Source: Chitinivibrionales bacterium
Lineage (GTDB): Bacteria; Fibrobacterota; Chitinivibrionia; Chitinivibrionales; WJKA01
Reading direction: 5' to 3'
DNA: 64,000 nucleotides
Assembly (NCBI GenBank): GCA_014728295.1
Contig: WJLW01000015.1
Span: 1 to 64,000 of the forward strand
Positions within the stretch are counted from its first letter, which is position 1, and every line of letters starts with the position of its first letter. A program made the translations under genes and the position numbers. The notes below the pieces were generated by a model. It was not told the DNA's origin. It saw only the letters and a program-made list of their open reading frames with translations, and did not search any database. This document shows positions 10,358 to 20,861 of this stretch, piece by piece.

Positions 10358-11168
10358 CCAAAAGAAAACCGACCAACCGCCACAACCTGCCGGCGCTGCT
10401 CACCATCCACCGACTGCTCCGCTTGCTATTGACGACTTGACCGTCGCCTATCACCGCAAGCCGGTGCTCTGGGATATCGAGATCGACATTCCCGAAGGTA
10501 AACTGGTCGGCATCATCGGCCCCAACGGCGCAGGCAAAAGCACGCTCATCAAAGCATGCCTGGATCTTGTTCCGCTTGCATCCGGACGCGTGTTGATATA
10601 CGGCAAACCCTACCAAACCCAGCGCCACCTGGTGGGCTATGTACCGCAACGTGAAAGCGTCGACTGGGACTTTCCGGTGAGTGCGCTGGATGTGGTAACC
10701 ATGGGAACCTATGGCCGCATCGGCTGGTTTAAACCGGTACGCAAGGAGCATCGTGACGTGGGCCATGATGCGCTGGAGCGCGTGGGCATCGGTCATCTGG
10801 CCGACCGGCAGATCGGGCAACTCTCGGGCGGCCAGCAGCAGCGAGTCTTTCTGGCGCGCGCTCTGGTGCAGCAGGCACAGATTTACTTTATGGATGAACC
10901 GTTTGCCGCGGTGGATGCAGCTACCGAAAAAGCCATAATTGTGCTGCTCCAGGAGTTGAAATTGCAGGGTAAAACCACTCTGGTCGTTCATCACGATCTG
11001 GCCACGGTCAGCCAGTATTTTGACTGGGTAATTCTGCTCAATATGCGCGTTGTCAAGGCGGGGCCGACCGATGAAGTCTTTACGCACGAAAACCTGCGCG
11101 ATACGTATGGCGGTCGCCTGAGTCTCATGGTCGAAGCGGGGAAAGCATTGAGCCGGGAGGGCAGATGA
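10347..11168 (+). CDS. Metal ABC transporter ATP-binding protein
   Basis: Walker A GPNGAGKSTL, signature LSGGQQQRVFLARALVQ, Walker B IYFMDEPFAAVD; overlaps upstream ORF. Confidence 0.93.
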   Translation: MKIDQKKTDQPPQPAGAAHHPPTAPLAIDDLTVAYHRKPVLWDIEIDIPEGKLVGIIGPNGAGKSTLIKACLDLVPLASGRVLIYGKPYQTQRHLVGYVPQRESVDWDFPVSALDVVTMGTYGRIGWFKPVRKEHRDVGHDALERVGIGHLADRQIGQLSGGQQQRVFLARALVQQAQIYFMDEPFAAVDAATEKAIIVLLQELKLQGKTTLVVHHDLATVSQYFDWVILLNMRVVKAGPTDEVFTHENLRDTYGGRLSLMVEAGKALSREGR

Positions 11169-12676
11169 TCCGGCGCATGTCTCTTGCGTTTTTTGCATGT
11201 GGCATACTCTTGACTGCAGCGAGCTTTCTGCGGGCCGCACCCGCTCACGATAACGCAGTCGTGTCCGAAAAAAAACTCGAATCGCTCTCACGCACCGTCC
11301 TGGAATTGCCCTCTTTTGCGCAGATTGTCGAAGTTGCGCTGCTCCGCAATTACAATACCCGCCTGGTGGTGCTCAGTACGATGATCCTGGGAATCGCCGC
11401 AGGCCTGGTGGGGGCCTTTTTGCTTTTGCGAAAACGCTCGTTGATGGGCGACGCACTCTCACATGCCTGCCTGCCCGGTATCGGCATTGCTTTTATGATT
11501 ATGGCGGCAGCAGGCGGCAATGCCAAGAACCTGGCGGGATTGTTGACGGGTGCAATAATCACCGGTGTTGCCGGCGTCGTTATCGTGCTGCTCATCCGCA
11601 ATACAACCCGTATCAAGGACGACGCCGCGATGGGCATTGTCTTGTCGGTGTTTTTTGGGATCGGTGTGGCAATCCTGGGGATGGTGCAGTCGATGCCCAA
11701 TGCCAGTGCGGCGGGACTGGAGCAGTTTATCTACGGCAAAGCGGCGTCAATGGTGCTTCAGGATTTCATTTTGATCACCATCGTCGCGGTGACAATTTCG
11801 TTTATCTCAATATTTTTGCTGAAGGAATTCACGCTGTTGTGCTTCGACGACGGATATGCGCATTCGCTGGGATGGCCGGTAGCGCTGCTGGATATCATCA
11901 TGCTGGCTCTGGTCGCCTCGATTACCGTTGCCGGATTGCAGGCGGTCGGCCTCATATTAATTATTGCTTTTCTGATAACCCCGGCTGCGGCCGCGCGATT
12001 CTGGACGGCGCACCTCAAAAAAATGCTGTTGCTCTCGGCATTCATCGGCGGCTTGAGCGGCTGGCTGGGTTCGTCGATGAGCGCGCTGCTCCCCCGTTTG
12101 CCGGCAGGCGCAGTGATTGTGCTGGTTGCTGCGCTGATTTTTCTGGTCAGCATGATTCTGGGCGCCGAGCGCGGCATATTGCTGCGCTATCTCCAGCATC
12201 GTCAGTTTCAGCACAAGATCGGTCACCAGAATTTTCTGCGCTCCCTCTATGAAATTCTTGAGGCCCAAAGCGAGCAACGTAATCGGCAATTTGTTTCAAA
12301 CATTGCGGTAAAACTCGATACCCTCATAGAAAAGCGCACCTGGAGCGAACGTGACATCCGCGTGCTGATTCGCCAGGCTCAAAGAGAAGATGATATCGAA
12401 AGCTCAAGCGACCGCCGGTTATTACTTTCCGAATCGGGCTTTGGTGAGGCGGCCCGCCTCACGCGTAATCACCGCCTCTGGGAGATGTATCTGCTTCATC
12501 ACGCAGAGGTCGCTCCCCAGCATGTACACCGCGACGCCGATGCGGTAGAACACGTACTGGGGCCATCGATGGTGCGTGAGCTGGAGCAGGAGATGGCGCG
12601 TCGCGGATTGCGCCATTTGGTTCCGGACAGCCCGCATACCATTGCCACCTCGGAACCTGCAGGACGATACACATGA
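11165..12676 (+). CDS. Metal ABC transporter permease fused to a C-terminal DtxR/MntR-like region
   Basis: ABC-3 permease region (LLRKRSLMGDALSHACLPGIGIAF...) followed by LLLSESGFGEAARLTRNHRLWEMYLLHHAEVAPQHVHRDADAVEHVLGPSMVRELEQEM resembling DtxR wHTH end and dimerisation helix. Confidence 0.85.
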   Translation: MIRRMSLAFFACGILLTAASFLRAAPAHDNAVVSEKKLESLSRTVLELPSFAQIVEVALLRNYNTRLVVLSTMILGIAAGLVGAFLLLRKRSLMGDALSHACLPGIGIAFMIMAAAGGNAKNLAGLLTGAIITGVAGVVIVLLIRNTTRIKDDAAMGIVLSVFFGIGVAILGMVQSMPNASAAGLEQFIYGKAASMVLQDFILITIVAVTISFISIFLLKEFTLLCFDDGYAHSLGWPVALLDIIMLALVASITVAGLQAVGLILIIAFLITPAAAARFWTAHLKKMLLLSAFIGGLSGWLGSSMSALLPRLPAGAVIVLVAALIFLVSMILGAERGILLRYLQHRQFQHKIGHQNFLRSLYEILEAQSEQRNRQFVSNIAVKLDTLIEKRTWSERDIRVLIRQAQREDDIESSSDRRLLLSESGFGEAARLTRNHRLWEMYLLHHAEVAPQHVHRDADAVEHVLGPSMVRELEQEMARRGLRHLVPDSPHTIATSEPAGRYT

Positions 12677-13608
12677 GCTGGTTTGCCCTCGATACCTGGA
12701 TTGTAATAGTCGGCATACTCTGTGCCGCAGCCTGCGCCCTCCCCGGATGCTTTCTGGTGCTGCGCAAAATGAGCATGATGGGTGATGCCATAAGCCACGC
12801 CGTATTGCCGGGGCTGGCACTGGGATTTCTGCTTACCGGCAGCCGGGCCAGCTTTGCCATGTTTATCGGCGCCGCGGTTGTCGGCGTGCTGACGGCCGTA
12901 TTTACACAATGGGTCAGCAGTTTTGGCAAAGTCGACCGGGGCGCTTCGATGGGTATCGTGTTCACCACACTCTTTGCCGTCGGCCTCCTGTTGATCGTAC
13001 GCGCCGCCGATCATGTCGACCTCGATCCGGGATGCGTACTCTACGGCGCAATCGAACTGACGCCGCTCGATACGTTATTTACTATTACGATATCCGGTCT
13101 GTCAATTGCAGTCCCGCGCGCCGCCGTCGTGCTGTCCGCTGTCTTTGTTTTCAATGCACTTATTGTGATCGTGCTGTTCAAAGAATTGCGCATCAGCTCC
13201 TTTGATCCGGACCTGGCGACAACTCTGGGCATGAAGTCGTCCATAATGCACTACGTGCTCATGGCCATGGTTGCCGTCACTACCGTAGCATCGTTTGAAG
13301 CAGTCGGCAGCATCATCGTCATCGCCATGCTCATCGTTCCGCCCGTATCCGCCTATATGCTGACCGACAGGCTTTCCGTCATGCTGCCCCTGAGCATCGT
13401 GTTTGGCGGACTGGCCGCCTTTCTGGGACACCTTGGCGCAATTACCATCCCCAAGCTGTTTGGCTTCGACAATACCAATACCTCGGGCATGATTGCTTTT
13501 GCAACGGGAGTGTTGTTTATACTCGCCTGGCTCTTCGGGCCGAGATATGGCTTGATGGCACGGGTGGGGACAAAGCGATCATTACACGAGCCGCAGGTGG
13601 AAGGGTGA
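12673..13608 (+). CDS. Metal ABC transporter permease (TroD-like)
   Basis: ABC-3 permease: FLVLRKMSMMGDAISHAVLPGLALGFL...; 4-bp ATGA overlap with upstream gene. Confidence 0.9.
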   Translation: MSWFALDTWIVIVGILCAAACALPGCFLVLRKMSMMGDAISHAVLPGLALGFLLTGSRASFAMFIGAAVVGVLTAVFTQWVSSFGKVDRGASMGIVFTTLFAVGLLLIVRAADHVDLDPGCVLYGAIELTPLDTLFTITISGLSIAVPRAAVVLSAVFVFNALIVIVLFKELRISSFDPDLATTLGMKSSIMHYVLMAMVAVTTVASFEAVGSIIVIAMLIVPPVSAYMLTDRLSVMLPLSIVFGGLAAFLGHLGAITIPKLFGFDNTNTSGMIAFATGVLFILAWLFGPRYGLMARVGTKRSLHEPQVEG

Positions 13609-13871
13609 TGATTGGATGAGTGGGCGCTTGGCCGAAAATCCTGCCCCGACCTCGGGCACGACGATTCAATTATATTGAGTCTGCTTGGTACGTGGACAGC
13701 CATTGCCGGCACAACGCCGGTCATATAGAAAGATGGCTTACAAACGAGAATAGCCGGGTGTCATTTAACCCGCCGGCATCATTGCGGTGGCAATACACCG
13801 TTACGCATACCGGAAATTAAAGGTTCGTACACCACTTCATGCATCCGCCTCAGAAGGGATAAACGTAAAGA

Positions 13872-15278
13872 ATGCTCCTCTACCTGATAAATCCGTACAA
13901 CCCGATGGTAAGTGTGGTCAAAAGCAAACAGAATCGATGGAATCGCTATACGGTCTGGAAACCTCTGGGCCTTCTGGTTGTTGCCGCGCTGACTCCCACT
14001 GATTGGGAGACCGAGATTTTTGATGAAAATGTAGAACGCAAGGACTACTCGGGCTTGCCTGTTCCCGACCTGATCGGCATTACCGCGTTTACCTCGCAGG
14101 CGGACCGGGCGTATGCGCTGGCAAAAGAATTTAAAAGTCGCGGCGTTACCGTCGTGATGGGCGGGATCCACGCTACCATGTGCCCCGAAGAAGCATCCCG
14201 GTACGTTGACTCAATTGTCACCGGAGAAGCCGAAAAGGTCTGGGCGGATGTTTTAGCGGATACTGCGACAGGCCGCCTTAAGCCGCTTTACAGCGGGACG
14301 CACGGCAGTCTTTCGAAATCTCCGATTCCGCGCCATGACTTGTTGGCGCATGGGTATCGGTTCGGCTCGCTACAGACCACGCGCGGCTGTCCGCTCTCCT
14401 GCAATTTCTGCAGTGTTACCGCGTTTAACGGAAGGCACTACCGGCATCGCCCGATTCCCGACCTGATTAAAGAATACGCACTGATTCGCGAAAAGCTGGT
14501 ACTTGTCGTGGACGACAACTTCATCGGCACCAGAAAAGAGCACATAGAACGCACCAAAAACCTGCTTCGTGCAATAATTGTGTCGGGAATCAAGAAAAAG
14601 TGGATAGCGCAGGTTACCTTGAACTTCGGCGATGATGAAGAACTCCTTTCGCTGGCGGCAAAAGCCGGGTGTATCGGAGTCTTTGTCGGCTTCGAATCCG
14701 TATCGTCTGCAGGTCTTAAAGAAATTCATAAACAATTCAACATCCGCAAACTCGCCGGCATCAAGCCCGCGGTTAAGCGCATTCATCGCCATGGCATTTC
14801 GGTAGTTGGTTCGTTCATTATCGGGCTGGATATCGACAAGAAGCATGTCGGCAAAGACATTGCTTTTGCGGCTCAGCTTTATGGAATCGATGCGCTCAAT
14901 GTCATGTTCCTGACGCCTCTTCCCGGTACTGTTCTCTGGGAAGAGATGAGGTCCTCACATCGCATAATTCTAAACAAGTATCCCGGCGACTGGATGTACT
15001 ACACCTTAACTTTCCCGGTTGCCCGCTATAACCATCTTTCGTGGAGCGAAATGATAGCGGAGAAAGATGATTGCTATCGATCTTTTTATAGCTATGGCGG
15101 CATTCTACGAAGAATATGGGCGAATATCCTGCAATTGCGCAATCCCCTTGTAACGTTTGTAAGCAATCTGTGGTACCGGCGCAACACGCTCCGCCTGGAC
15201 CGCGAGGCATACGAAATGTTCGATACAAAACCCGGCCTGGTTCCGCAGAGTCAATCCGATTCGCACCGGCGTACGTAA
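13872..15278 (+). CDS. B12-binding-domain radical SAM protein
   Basis: N-terminal B12-binding-like region (GITAFTSQADRAYALAKEFKSRGVTVVMGGIHATMCPEEA) and radical SAM motif TTRGCPLSCNFCSVT. Confidence 0.85.
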   Translation: MLLYLINPYNPMVSVVKSKQNRWNRYTVWKPLGLLVVAALTPTDWETEIFDENVERKDYSGLPVPDLIGITAFTSQADRAYALAKEFKSRGVTVVMGGIHATMCPEEASRYVDSIVTGEAEKVWADVLADTATGRLKPLYSGTHGSLSKSPIPRHDLLAHGYRFGSLQTTRGCPLSCNFCSVTAFNGRHYRHRPIPDLIKEYALIREKLVLVVDDNFIGTRKEHIERTKNLLRAIIVSGIKKKWIAQVTLNFGDDEELLSLAAKAGCIGVFVGFESVSSAGLKEIHKQFNIRKLAGIKPAVKRIHRHGISVVGSFIIGLDIDKKHVGKDIAFAAQLYGIDALNVMFLTPLPGTVLWEEMRSSHRIILNKYPGDWMYYTLTFPVARYNHLSWSEMIAEKDDCYRSFYSYGGILRRIWANILQLRNPLVTFVSNLWYRRNTLRLDREAYEMFDTKPGLVPQSQSDSHRRT

Positions 15279-15493
15279 TCCGATTGCTGCGAGTCAACTT
15301 GTTTCAAATGCAATTTTGGACGGACTGAATTTTGAAATTTCGACACAAAATAATGAATTGGCACTGCAGCCGGCCATAGTCAGCGTCCAGGGCGAGACAA
15401 TGCAAAAGGTGCGTGAAAAAATCGCCAAACAGAATCAGAAAGCGAGTATTGTTGCAGAGACTGTTGGCCGTTTTCGCCGACCGGCCGGGTCGC

Positions 15494-18025
15494 TCACCTG
15501 ACCCCAGGCAATTTTCGGACAATCCTCCTCTCGCCAAGCTCGATACTCAGCAGATACAATTTTTGCGCATTTAAACTTTGCTGCGGCAGCGTAATCCGGG
15601 CCGGCGCCGTTCCGCTGCACCGGTAAACTACTTTGCCGGAAGGCGTGCTGAGCGCCACCTTGTATGGCGATGATGCGGTCAGGTTGATGCTCGGCGCCCG
15701 TCGGTGAGGTACACTGCCGATACGAACAGGGGCAGACGGTATCGTCTGTTGACGTTGGGCTGTTGAATAATCCGGCATTACATAGAAAAGCTCATTGGCA
15801 ACCGTAGTATTGACAACATCGTAATCGGAGATCATGAGCACGCAGGATTTTCCCTTGAGCGTGTCCTCTTCTATAACGGGCGGCACTTCCCACATGAACT
15901 GTTCCCACGATGCATCCAGCCGTGAGAGCAGCCCCGGAGAAATTTCGTGCCAACTCAGGCCTGCATCTGCGGATATCCACAGCCGCGCTCCGTTGACCAG
16001 GCCGTTATTGGTTTCCCAGGTGATTTCCAGTGTATCGTATACGTCTATCGTATCGGGAACCGGAGAGGTAATGCGATAGGGCGCCGCCTGCTGCACAATG
16101 ATTCCGGAGCAAATCGGCGAATACGATGAAGCTTGCGTCCGCTCGAATACAATGTCAATCTTCGTAACGCTGACTTCGACCTCCCCGCTCAATGTATAGG
16201 CGGCATCTGCGCCAACGTTATCGTAAATATCAACAGGCTGATCGGTTAGGAGGCTGCTGTTGACCTTGACATTGAACAGCCGGGCGCCCACGCTTTTGCC
16301 GGCGTAGCTTTCGGCCATCAGCAAGGTAATAGTGTACGTGCCGCTGGGTACGTTAATACGATAATCGAAATCTCCGTAGCGGATGGTCCGGTAGATCGCA
16401 TCATCGTCGGTACCCGCAATGGCATTATTGGTGGAAGTAACCTGCCCCTGCGTAACAAAGCCGTAGGCAACATCGCTGCTGTATGCCTGGTCAGGTACGT
16501 ATTCGTTATAGGCTGTCCCGCCCAGGTTGATTTTCAGCGGGAAATTACCAACAAGCGTATTTGGTGTGGTAATTGTCAAAGTATCACCCGGTAGCGAAAC
16601 GTTGCCAACGGAATCGACGGCTCGGATGAAAAAGTCAACTGATGTCGCCGGGCTGAGCCCCGCTATGCGAACTGTCGTATCGGCTACACTGGTATCGAGC
16701 GAGCCGTCGGTATAAACACGATAGGTGATGCCGGCGCCGTCATCGGAGGTATTCCACACCAGCGTTACCGCGCGGGCCGTCGTATCGGTGGCCTGCAGAC
16801 CGGAAGGAACCGATGGCGGGACCGTATCGGAGCTGCAGAAAGATTTGTAACCCAGCGCGTTGCTGGCGTCCGAAACATTACCCGCAAAATCGTATGCCCT
16901 GATCGCAAAGGTATAGGTACGGCACTGGCCGGCATTTTCGGCAAGGTAGGCTGTCTGCCCGGTAGTTGCCACAGAATCACCATCGATAATAATTGCGTAC
17001 TTCTCCACAGCGTCGTTGTCATTCGATGCATTCCACGTTATCCGAACGCTGTTTGCATCGACATTGGTTGCGCTGAGCCCGGTGGGGGGCGATGGCGGCT
17101 GGTTATCGACAACCGCAGCCGGGCCCAAATCGTTCTCGGTGATGATCGTAACCAGCTCCTGTGCCCATCTGACATATCCTTTCAGATTGTAGTGATGGTC
17201 GTCATGCATGTACTGCTGTTGATTCGACCAGGATTTGGTTGGGATTAGATAGCAATGGTCAACCTCTCCGGGCAATTGCTGATTAACCTGAATGGCTTTC
17301 TGAGCGCCTGCAGTACCGGGATCGCGTTGGCCGGTAGAACCATATTCGTAATCGGAGATAAAAACCGGCAGGTTCGGCATATTCAGATCGGATCGAAACA
17401 TGGCAATCAGCTCTTTGACATTCTGCTTATAAGTATCGGGATGACGTAATCCATCCGCCAGGCAGAGCATCATAACTACACCACCGATGGTTGCATCCGG
17501 TTGAATCGCTGTTGCGGCCGCGATAATCTGGGAATACAACGGCGGACCGTTATTGCGATTGGTATCGTTTCTATACTTCCATGTCGACGCGGCGGATTCC
17601 GCATTCTGCGTAACACCAAAGTATGCGTCGGGAAACCCGGTTGCCATTTCCTTGAGAAATGCCATCGCCGGCCCGCACTGCGTCTGGCTTGACGAGCTGT
17701 TCATATCACGATGAATCTGCGCTTTGGCCGGAATCCACTGGTGATGATAGCTGCTGACTGCAGGATCGGTAAAATCATCTACAATATTAAAATTCCAGCA
17801 ACGCGGGTGTGTCTGGTGAAATGTTGGACGAAATGATTGCGGATCATTGGTGCGACCGGCCATGTTTGAGTGTCCGATGAAAATGTAGGTTACTATTTTT
17901 TCTTTGGGAACAGATACGCCGCCAAGCGAAAGCTGGGCCATCACTACGCCGTGACCGACAAGACAGCCGAGCAGGCAAATCCGGGCTGAGAGAGACGACA
18001 GGTGCAACATCACATCATTCCGCAT
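15494..18025 (-). CDS. Secreted SGNH/sialate O-acetylesterase-like protein with two FN3 domains, malectin-like domain and C-terminal sorting-like tail
   Basis: IFIGHSNMAGR (GxSNMxG), FN3 repeats (PPSPPTGLSATNVDANSVRITWN...; PPSVPSGLQATDTTARAVTLVWN...), malectin-like LKINLGGTAYNEYVPDQAYSSDVAYGF. Confidence 0.78.
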   Translation of the reverse strand: MRNDVMLHLSSLSARICLLGCLVGHGVVMAQLSLGGVSVPKEKIVTYIFIGHSNMAGRTNDPQSFRPTFHQTHPRCWNFNIVDDFTDPAVSSYHHQWIPAKAQIHRDMNSSSSQTQCGPAMAFLKEMATGFPDAYFGVTQNAESAASTWKYRNDTNRNNGPPLYSQIIAAATAIQPDATIGGVVMMLCLADGLRHPDTYKQNVKELIAMFRSDLNMPNLPVFISDYEYGSTGQRDPGTAGAQKAIQVNQQLPGEVDHCYLIPTKSWSNQQQYMHDDHHYNLKGYVRWAQELVTIITENDLGPAAVVDNQPPSPPTGLSATNVDANSVRITWNASNDNDAVEKYAIIIDGDSVATTGQTAYLAENAGQCRTYTFAIRAYDFAGNVSDASNALGYKSFCSSDTVPPSVPSGLQATDTTARAVTLVWNTSDDGAGITYRVYTDGSLDTSVADTTVRIAGLSPATSVDFFIRAVDSVGNVSLPGDTLTITTPNTLVGNFPLKINLGGTAYNEYVPDQAYSSDVAYGFVTQGQVTSTNNAIAGTDDDAIYRTIRYGDFDYRINVPSGTYTITLLMAESYAGKSVGARLFNVKVNSSLLTDQPVDIYDNVGADAAYTLSGEVEVSVTKIDIVFERTQASSYSPICSGIIVQQAAPYRITSPVPDTIDVYDTLEITWETNNGLVNGARLWISADAGLSWHEISPGLLSRLDASWEQFMWEVPPVIEEDTLKGKSCVLMISDYDVVNTTVANELFYVMPDYSTAQRQQTIPSAPVRIGSVPHRRAPSINLTASSPYKVALSTPSGKVVYRCSGTAPARITLPQQSLNAQKLYLLSIELGERRIVRKLPGVR

Positions 18026-18484
18026 GATTCAATGATAAAATAGCCAGAAATTAATTGAGGGCTTAAATTACAGGGTAATGTCATTTATTGCTGGAATATA
18101 GTCAAATAAATGCTATGATGCTTATTAATATAATTGCTTTCGTAACCGCTATTCCGGGTCGTAACCGTCACAAGGTAAGCATTATCAGCACCTTTCGAGC
18201 ATTATTGGCTGATTTCTCAACGTAAAATCAATCACTTACTAGATTTTCGGCGCATTTCCATTTTTCTCTATGGTTTCCTCACCCAATTCCAATTTGCTGA
18301 ATTTGGCTGGAATGTGCGATGAGGGCATCAGGCACGTGCGCAAAGTGTGCTCAAGCAAGCTGTGCTAAAATGTAGTTTTTAACCCCGTCCCCTATTCAAC
18401 CTGCTCACATTTTATATTTTTTCCGCCACGACTTAATTTTAAGATACGTGAGTAACGTAACGTATTTTTTTGCCAAGGATGACC

Positions 18485-19294
18485 ATGTCCGATTCTCCAG
18501 ATTATATCGACGGCATTTCCAACTATTGCGATCGGTGGTGCGAGCGATGCCCGTTTACCAGGCGCTGCCGCAGTTTTTCCTTCGAAGTGAAGATTAAAGC
18601 CAAACTCGAAAAAGGCGACGATTTCAACCAGGCATTCTGGGAGGCTTTCGAAGAGACGACCGACAATTTCGAAAATCCGACTGGCGGACTTACCGGAGAT
18701 TTCGAACTGGAAGAAGCCGAGGATGATGAGCTTGCAGCAATTCTGGGCGAATATTCGTCTGAGATTGACGAATTCGGGGAAGGAGTCGACCAGGAGCTGA
18801 AACGCAAGTCCCTGAAGAACCATCCAATATCCATACGATCACGGGCGTATGCATTTGACATTGACAAATTCCAGAAAAAGTGCGAATTCATCAGCTTCAA
18901 TGAAGACGGCAGTGTGACCATAGCCGCGTCTCAGGAAGGCGTGGAAATTGATTCACACGAACGCAAAGTCAGCCTGGAAGATGCATTCGAAGCCATCTGG
19001 TTTTATCACCTCTTCATCCATGTCAAATTGACGCGTGCTTTCCAGGGCAGGGTGCTGTATGATTACGAAGAAGATGATGGTTTTCCCAAAGACAGTGACG
19101 GCTCCGCCAAGGTCGCCCTGATTGCCATCGATCGGTCCATTGCCGCCTGGAAGAGTATGCATTCGTGCCTGCACCACAAACGCAACGACATTGCGCAATA
19201 CATTCTCACGCTCACCATAATCCGCAAGCAGGTCGAGGAATTTTTTCCCGATGCGCGTGCATTTGTGCGTCCGGGATTCGATACGGAAAAGTGA
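18485..19294 (+). CDS. Conserved hypothetical protein with N-terminal Cys cluster
   Basis: ORF with YCDRWCERCPFTRRCRSFSFEVK near the N-terminus, acidic middle, helical C-terminal part; ATG at 18485 in ORF 18470..19294. Confidence 0.55.
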   Translation: MSDSPDYIDGISNYCDRWCERCPFTRRCRSFSFEVKIKAKLEKGDDFNQAFWEAFEETTDNFENPTGGLTGDFELEEAEDDELAAILGEYSSEIDEFGEGVDQELKRKSLKNHPISIRSRAYAFDIDKFQKKCEFISFNEDGSVTIAASQEGVEIDSHERKVSLEDAFEAIWFYHLFIHVKLTRAFQGRVLYDYEEDDGFPKDSDGSAKVALIAIDRSIAAWKSMHSCLHHKRNDIAQYILTLTIIRKQVEEFFPDARAFVRPGFDTEK

Positions 19295-19653
19295 GATGCA
19301 CCGTGCGCGACCTTTTTTCCTTCATATTCTCAATCCTCAATTCGAACTATTCCCATAATCACGGTCATTGCTCCGTTCTCATTTTCAAGCGAAAATTGCT
19401 CGAAAATCGCCATTATTGTCATAACAGAGTTTTTATAGGCTTTCTTCAAATCTTCGCTATCGTAACCAAAATCAGGTTCCCGTTCTGTTTTTTTCCAATC
19501 CCATTGTATCAAAAGACCACACGGTTAATTGTATGAGCAGCACAGATTGCGTGCCAATTTCCTGTTAAACCGCTGGCAGTTCGAACGGGCAACAAACCTT
19601 GATATTTAGAACTTTCTATGCCATTGCTTATACAAAATGTTGTATGACGTACT

Positions 19654-20649
19654 TTATTTTTCCATATTTAAAATAGTTCTTCCTTTTAATTTTCCATCAA
19701 GCATTAAATCAATTTTTTCAGTTAATTCATTTATAGTTATTTCTGTACAGTTCTCTGCCAATTTGTCTGGTTTCCAATCGTTAGATAATTTATTCCATAC
19801 ACCCAATCTAGATGCCATAGGATAATTTTGAGAGTCTATGCCAATTAATGCAATACCTCTTAGAATGAAAGGAAATACTGTTAAATCAAGTTTTGGTGAG
19901 GCTACATTACCACAACATGTAACAATCCCCATCGGCTTTATTGATTTTATCATATTCACAAGAATAGCCCCGCCTACAGTGTCTATGCCACCTGCAAAAA
20001 CTGGTTTTAAAAGTGGTTTATTAACAATTGATTCAAAATCTTTTCGCACGATTATATTATCCGCTCCAAGTTCTAATAAATAATCACGCTCTATTTCTTT
20101 TCCTGTAATTGCAGAAATTCTATATCCTAACTTGCTTAGAATGGAAATGCTTAATGCACCTACACCACCAGTAGCACCAGAAACAATTATTTCACCATCC
20201 TCTGGCTGTATTAATTCAGTAAGTCTTAGAACAGACATTCCTGCTGTTAATCCTGCTGTTCCAATTGTCATTGCTTCTTTCATACTAAGATTTTCGGGAA
20301 GCTCTACAGCCCAATCTTTAGGCACGCTTATATATTGCCCAAATCCACCATCTGTATTCATTCCCAAATCATAGCTGGTAACAATAACCTTGTCCTGAGC
20401 TTTGAAATTATTTGTATTTGAAGATACAACTGTACCAACGGCATCGATTCCTGGCGTATGCGGATATTTTCGGGTAACACCTTTATTTCCACTTGCAGAA
20501 AGTGCATCTTTATAATTTAATGACGAGTAAGTAACTTTAATCAATAAGTCTCCTTCCGGTAAATCGCTTATTAATTTTGATTTTACCCCTCTAATAAACG
20601 TTCCATCTTTTTCTTCAACTACAAATGCTCTAAATTCTATCTGTTCCAT
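19654..20649 (-). CDS. YhdH/YhfP (AcuI)-family quinone oxidoreductase / acrylyl-CoA reductase-like
   Basis: MEQIEFRAFVVEEKDG... SSLNYKDALSASGNKGVTRKYPHTPGIDAVGTV; VSGATGGVGALSISILSKLGY; internal ATG at 20649 fits the family start. Confidence 0.85.
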   Translation of the reverse strand: MEQIEFRAFVVEEKDGTFIRGVKSKLISDLPEGDLLIKVTYSSLNYKDALSASGNKGVTRKYPHTPGIDAVGTVVSSNTNNFKAQDKVIVTSYDLGMNTDGGFGQYISVPKDWAVELPENLSMKEAMTIGTAGLTAGMSVLRLTELIQPEDGEIIVSGATGGVGALSISILSKLGYRISAITGKEIERDYLLELGADNIIVRKDFESIVNKPLLKPVFAGGIDTVGGAILVNMIKSIKPMGIVTCCGNVASPKLDLTVFPFILRGIALIGIDSQNYPMASRLGVWNKLSNDWKPDKLAENCTEITINELTEKIDLMLDGKLKGRTILNMEK

Positions 20650-20861
20650 AATTTCTTTTGTCTTTGAATTTCTTTGGCTATCAAGCTTATTGCACAATTC
20701 ATAAGAAACATAATACACAACTCGGTTTGCTTGCAAACTACCGGTTTTTTGCCCAATCTACATCGGCATCCACTTCATCTTGAAACATACTCCAATGGAA
20801 ATCGCCCTTGACATGCCCCAGGCTGCTGGGTGCGATATGGGTGCTGGTCACGGTGACAAGG

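Noticed and set aside
9386-11291. Long antisense ORFs opposite the metal ABC genes (267 aa and 336 aa)
   Set aside because: They mirror strongly supported coding genes, lack recognisable domains or plausible starts, and reflect GC/codon bias.
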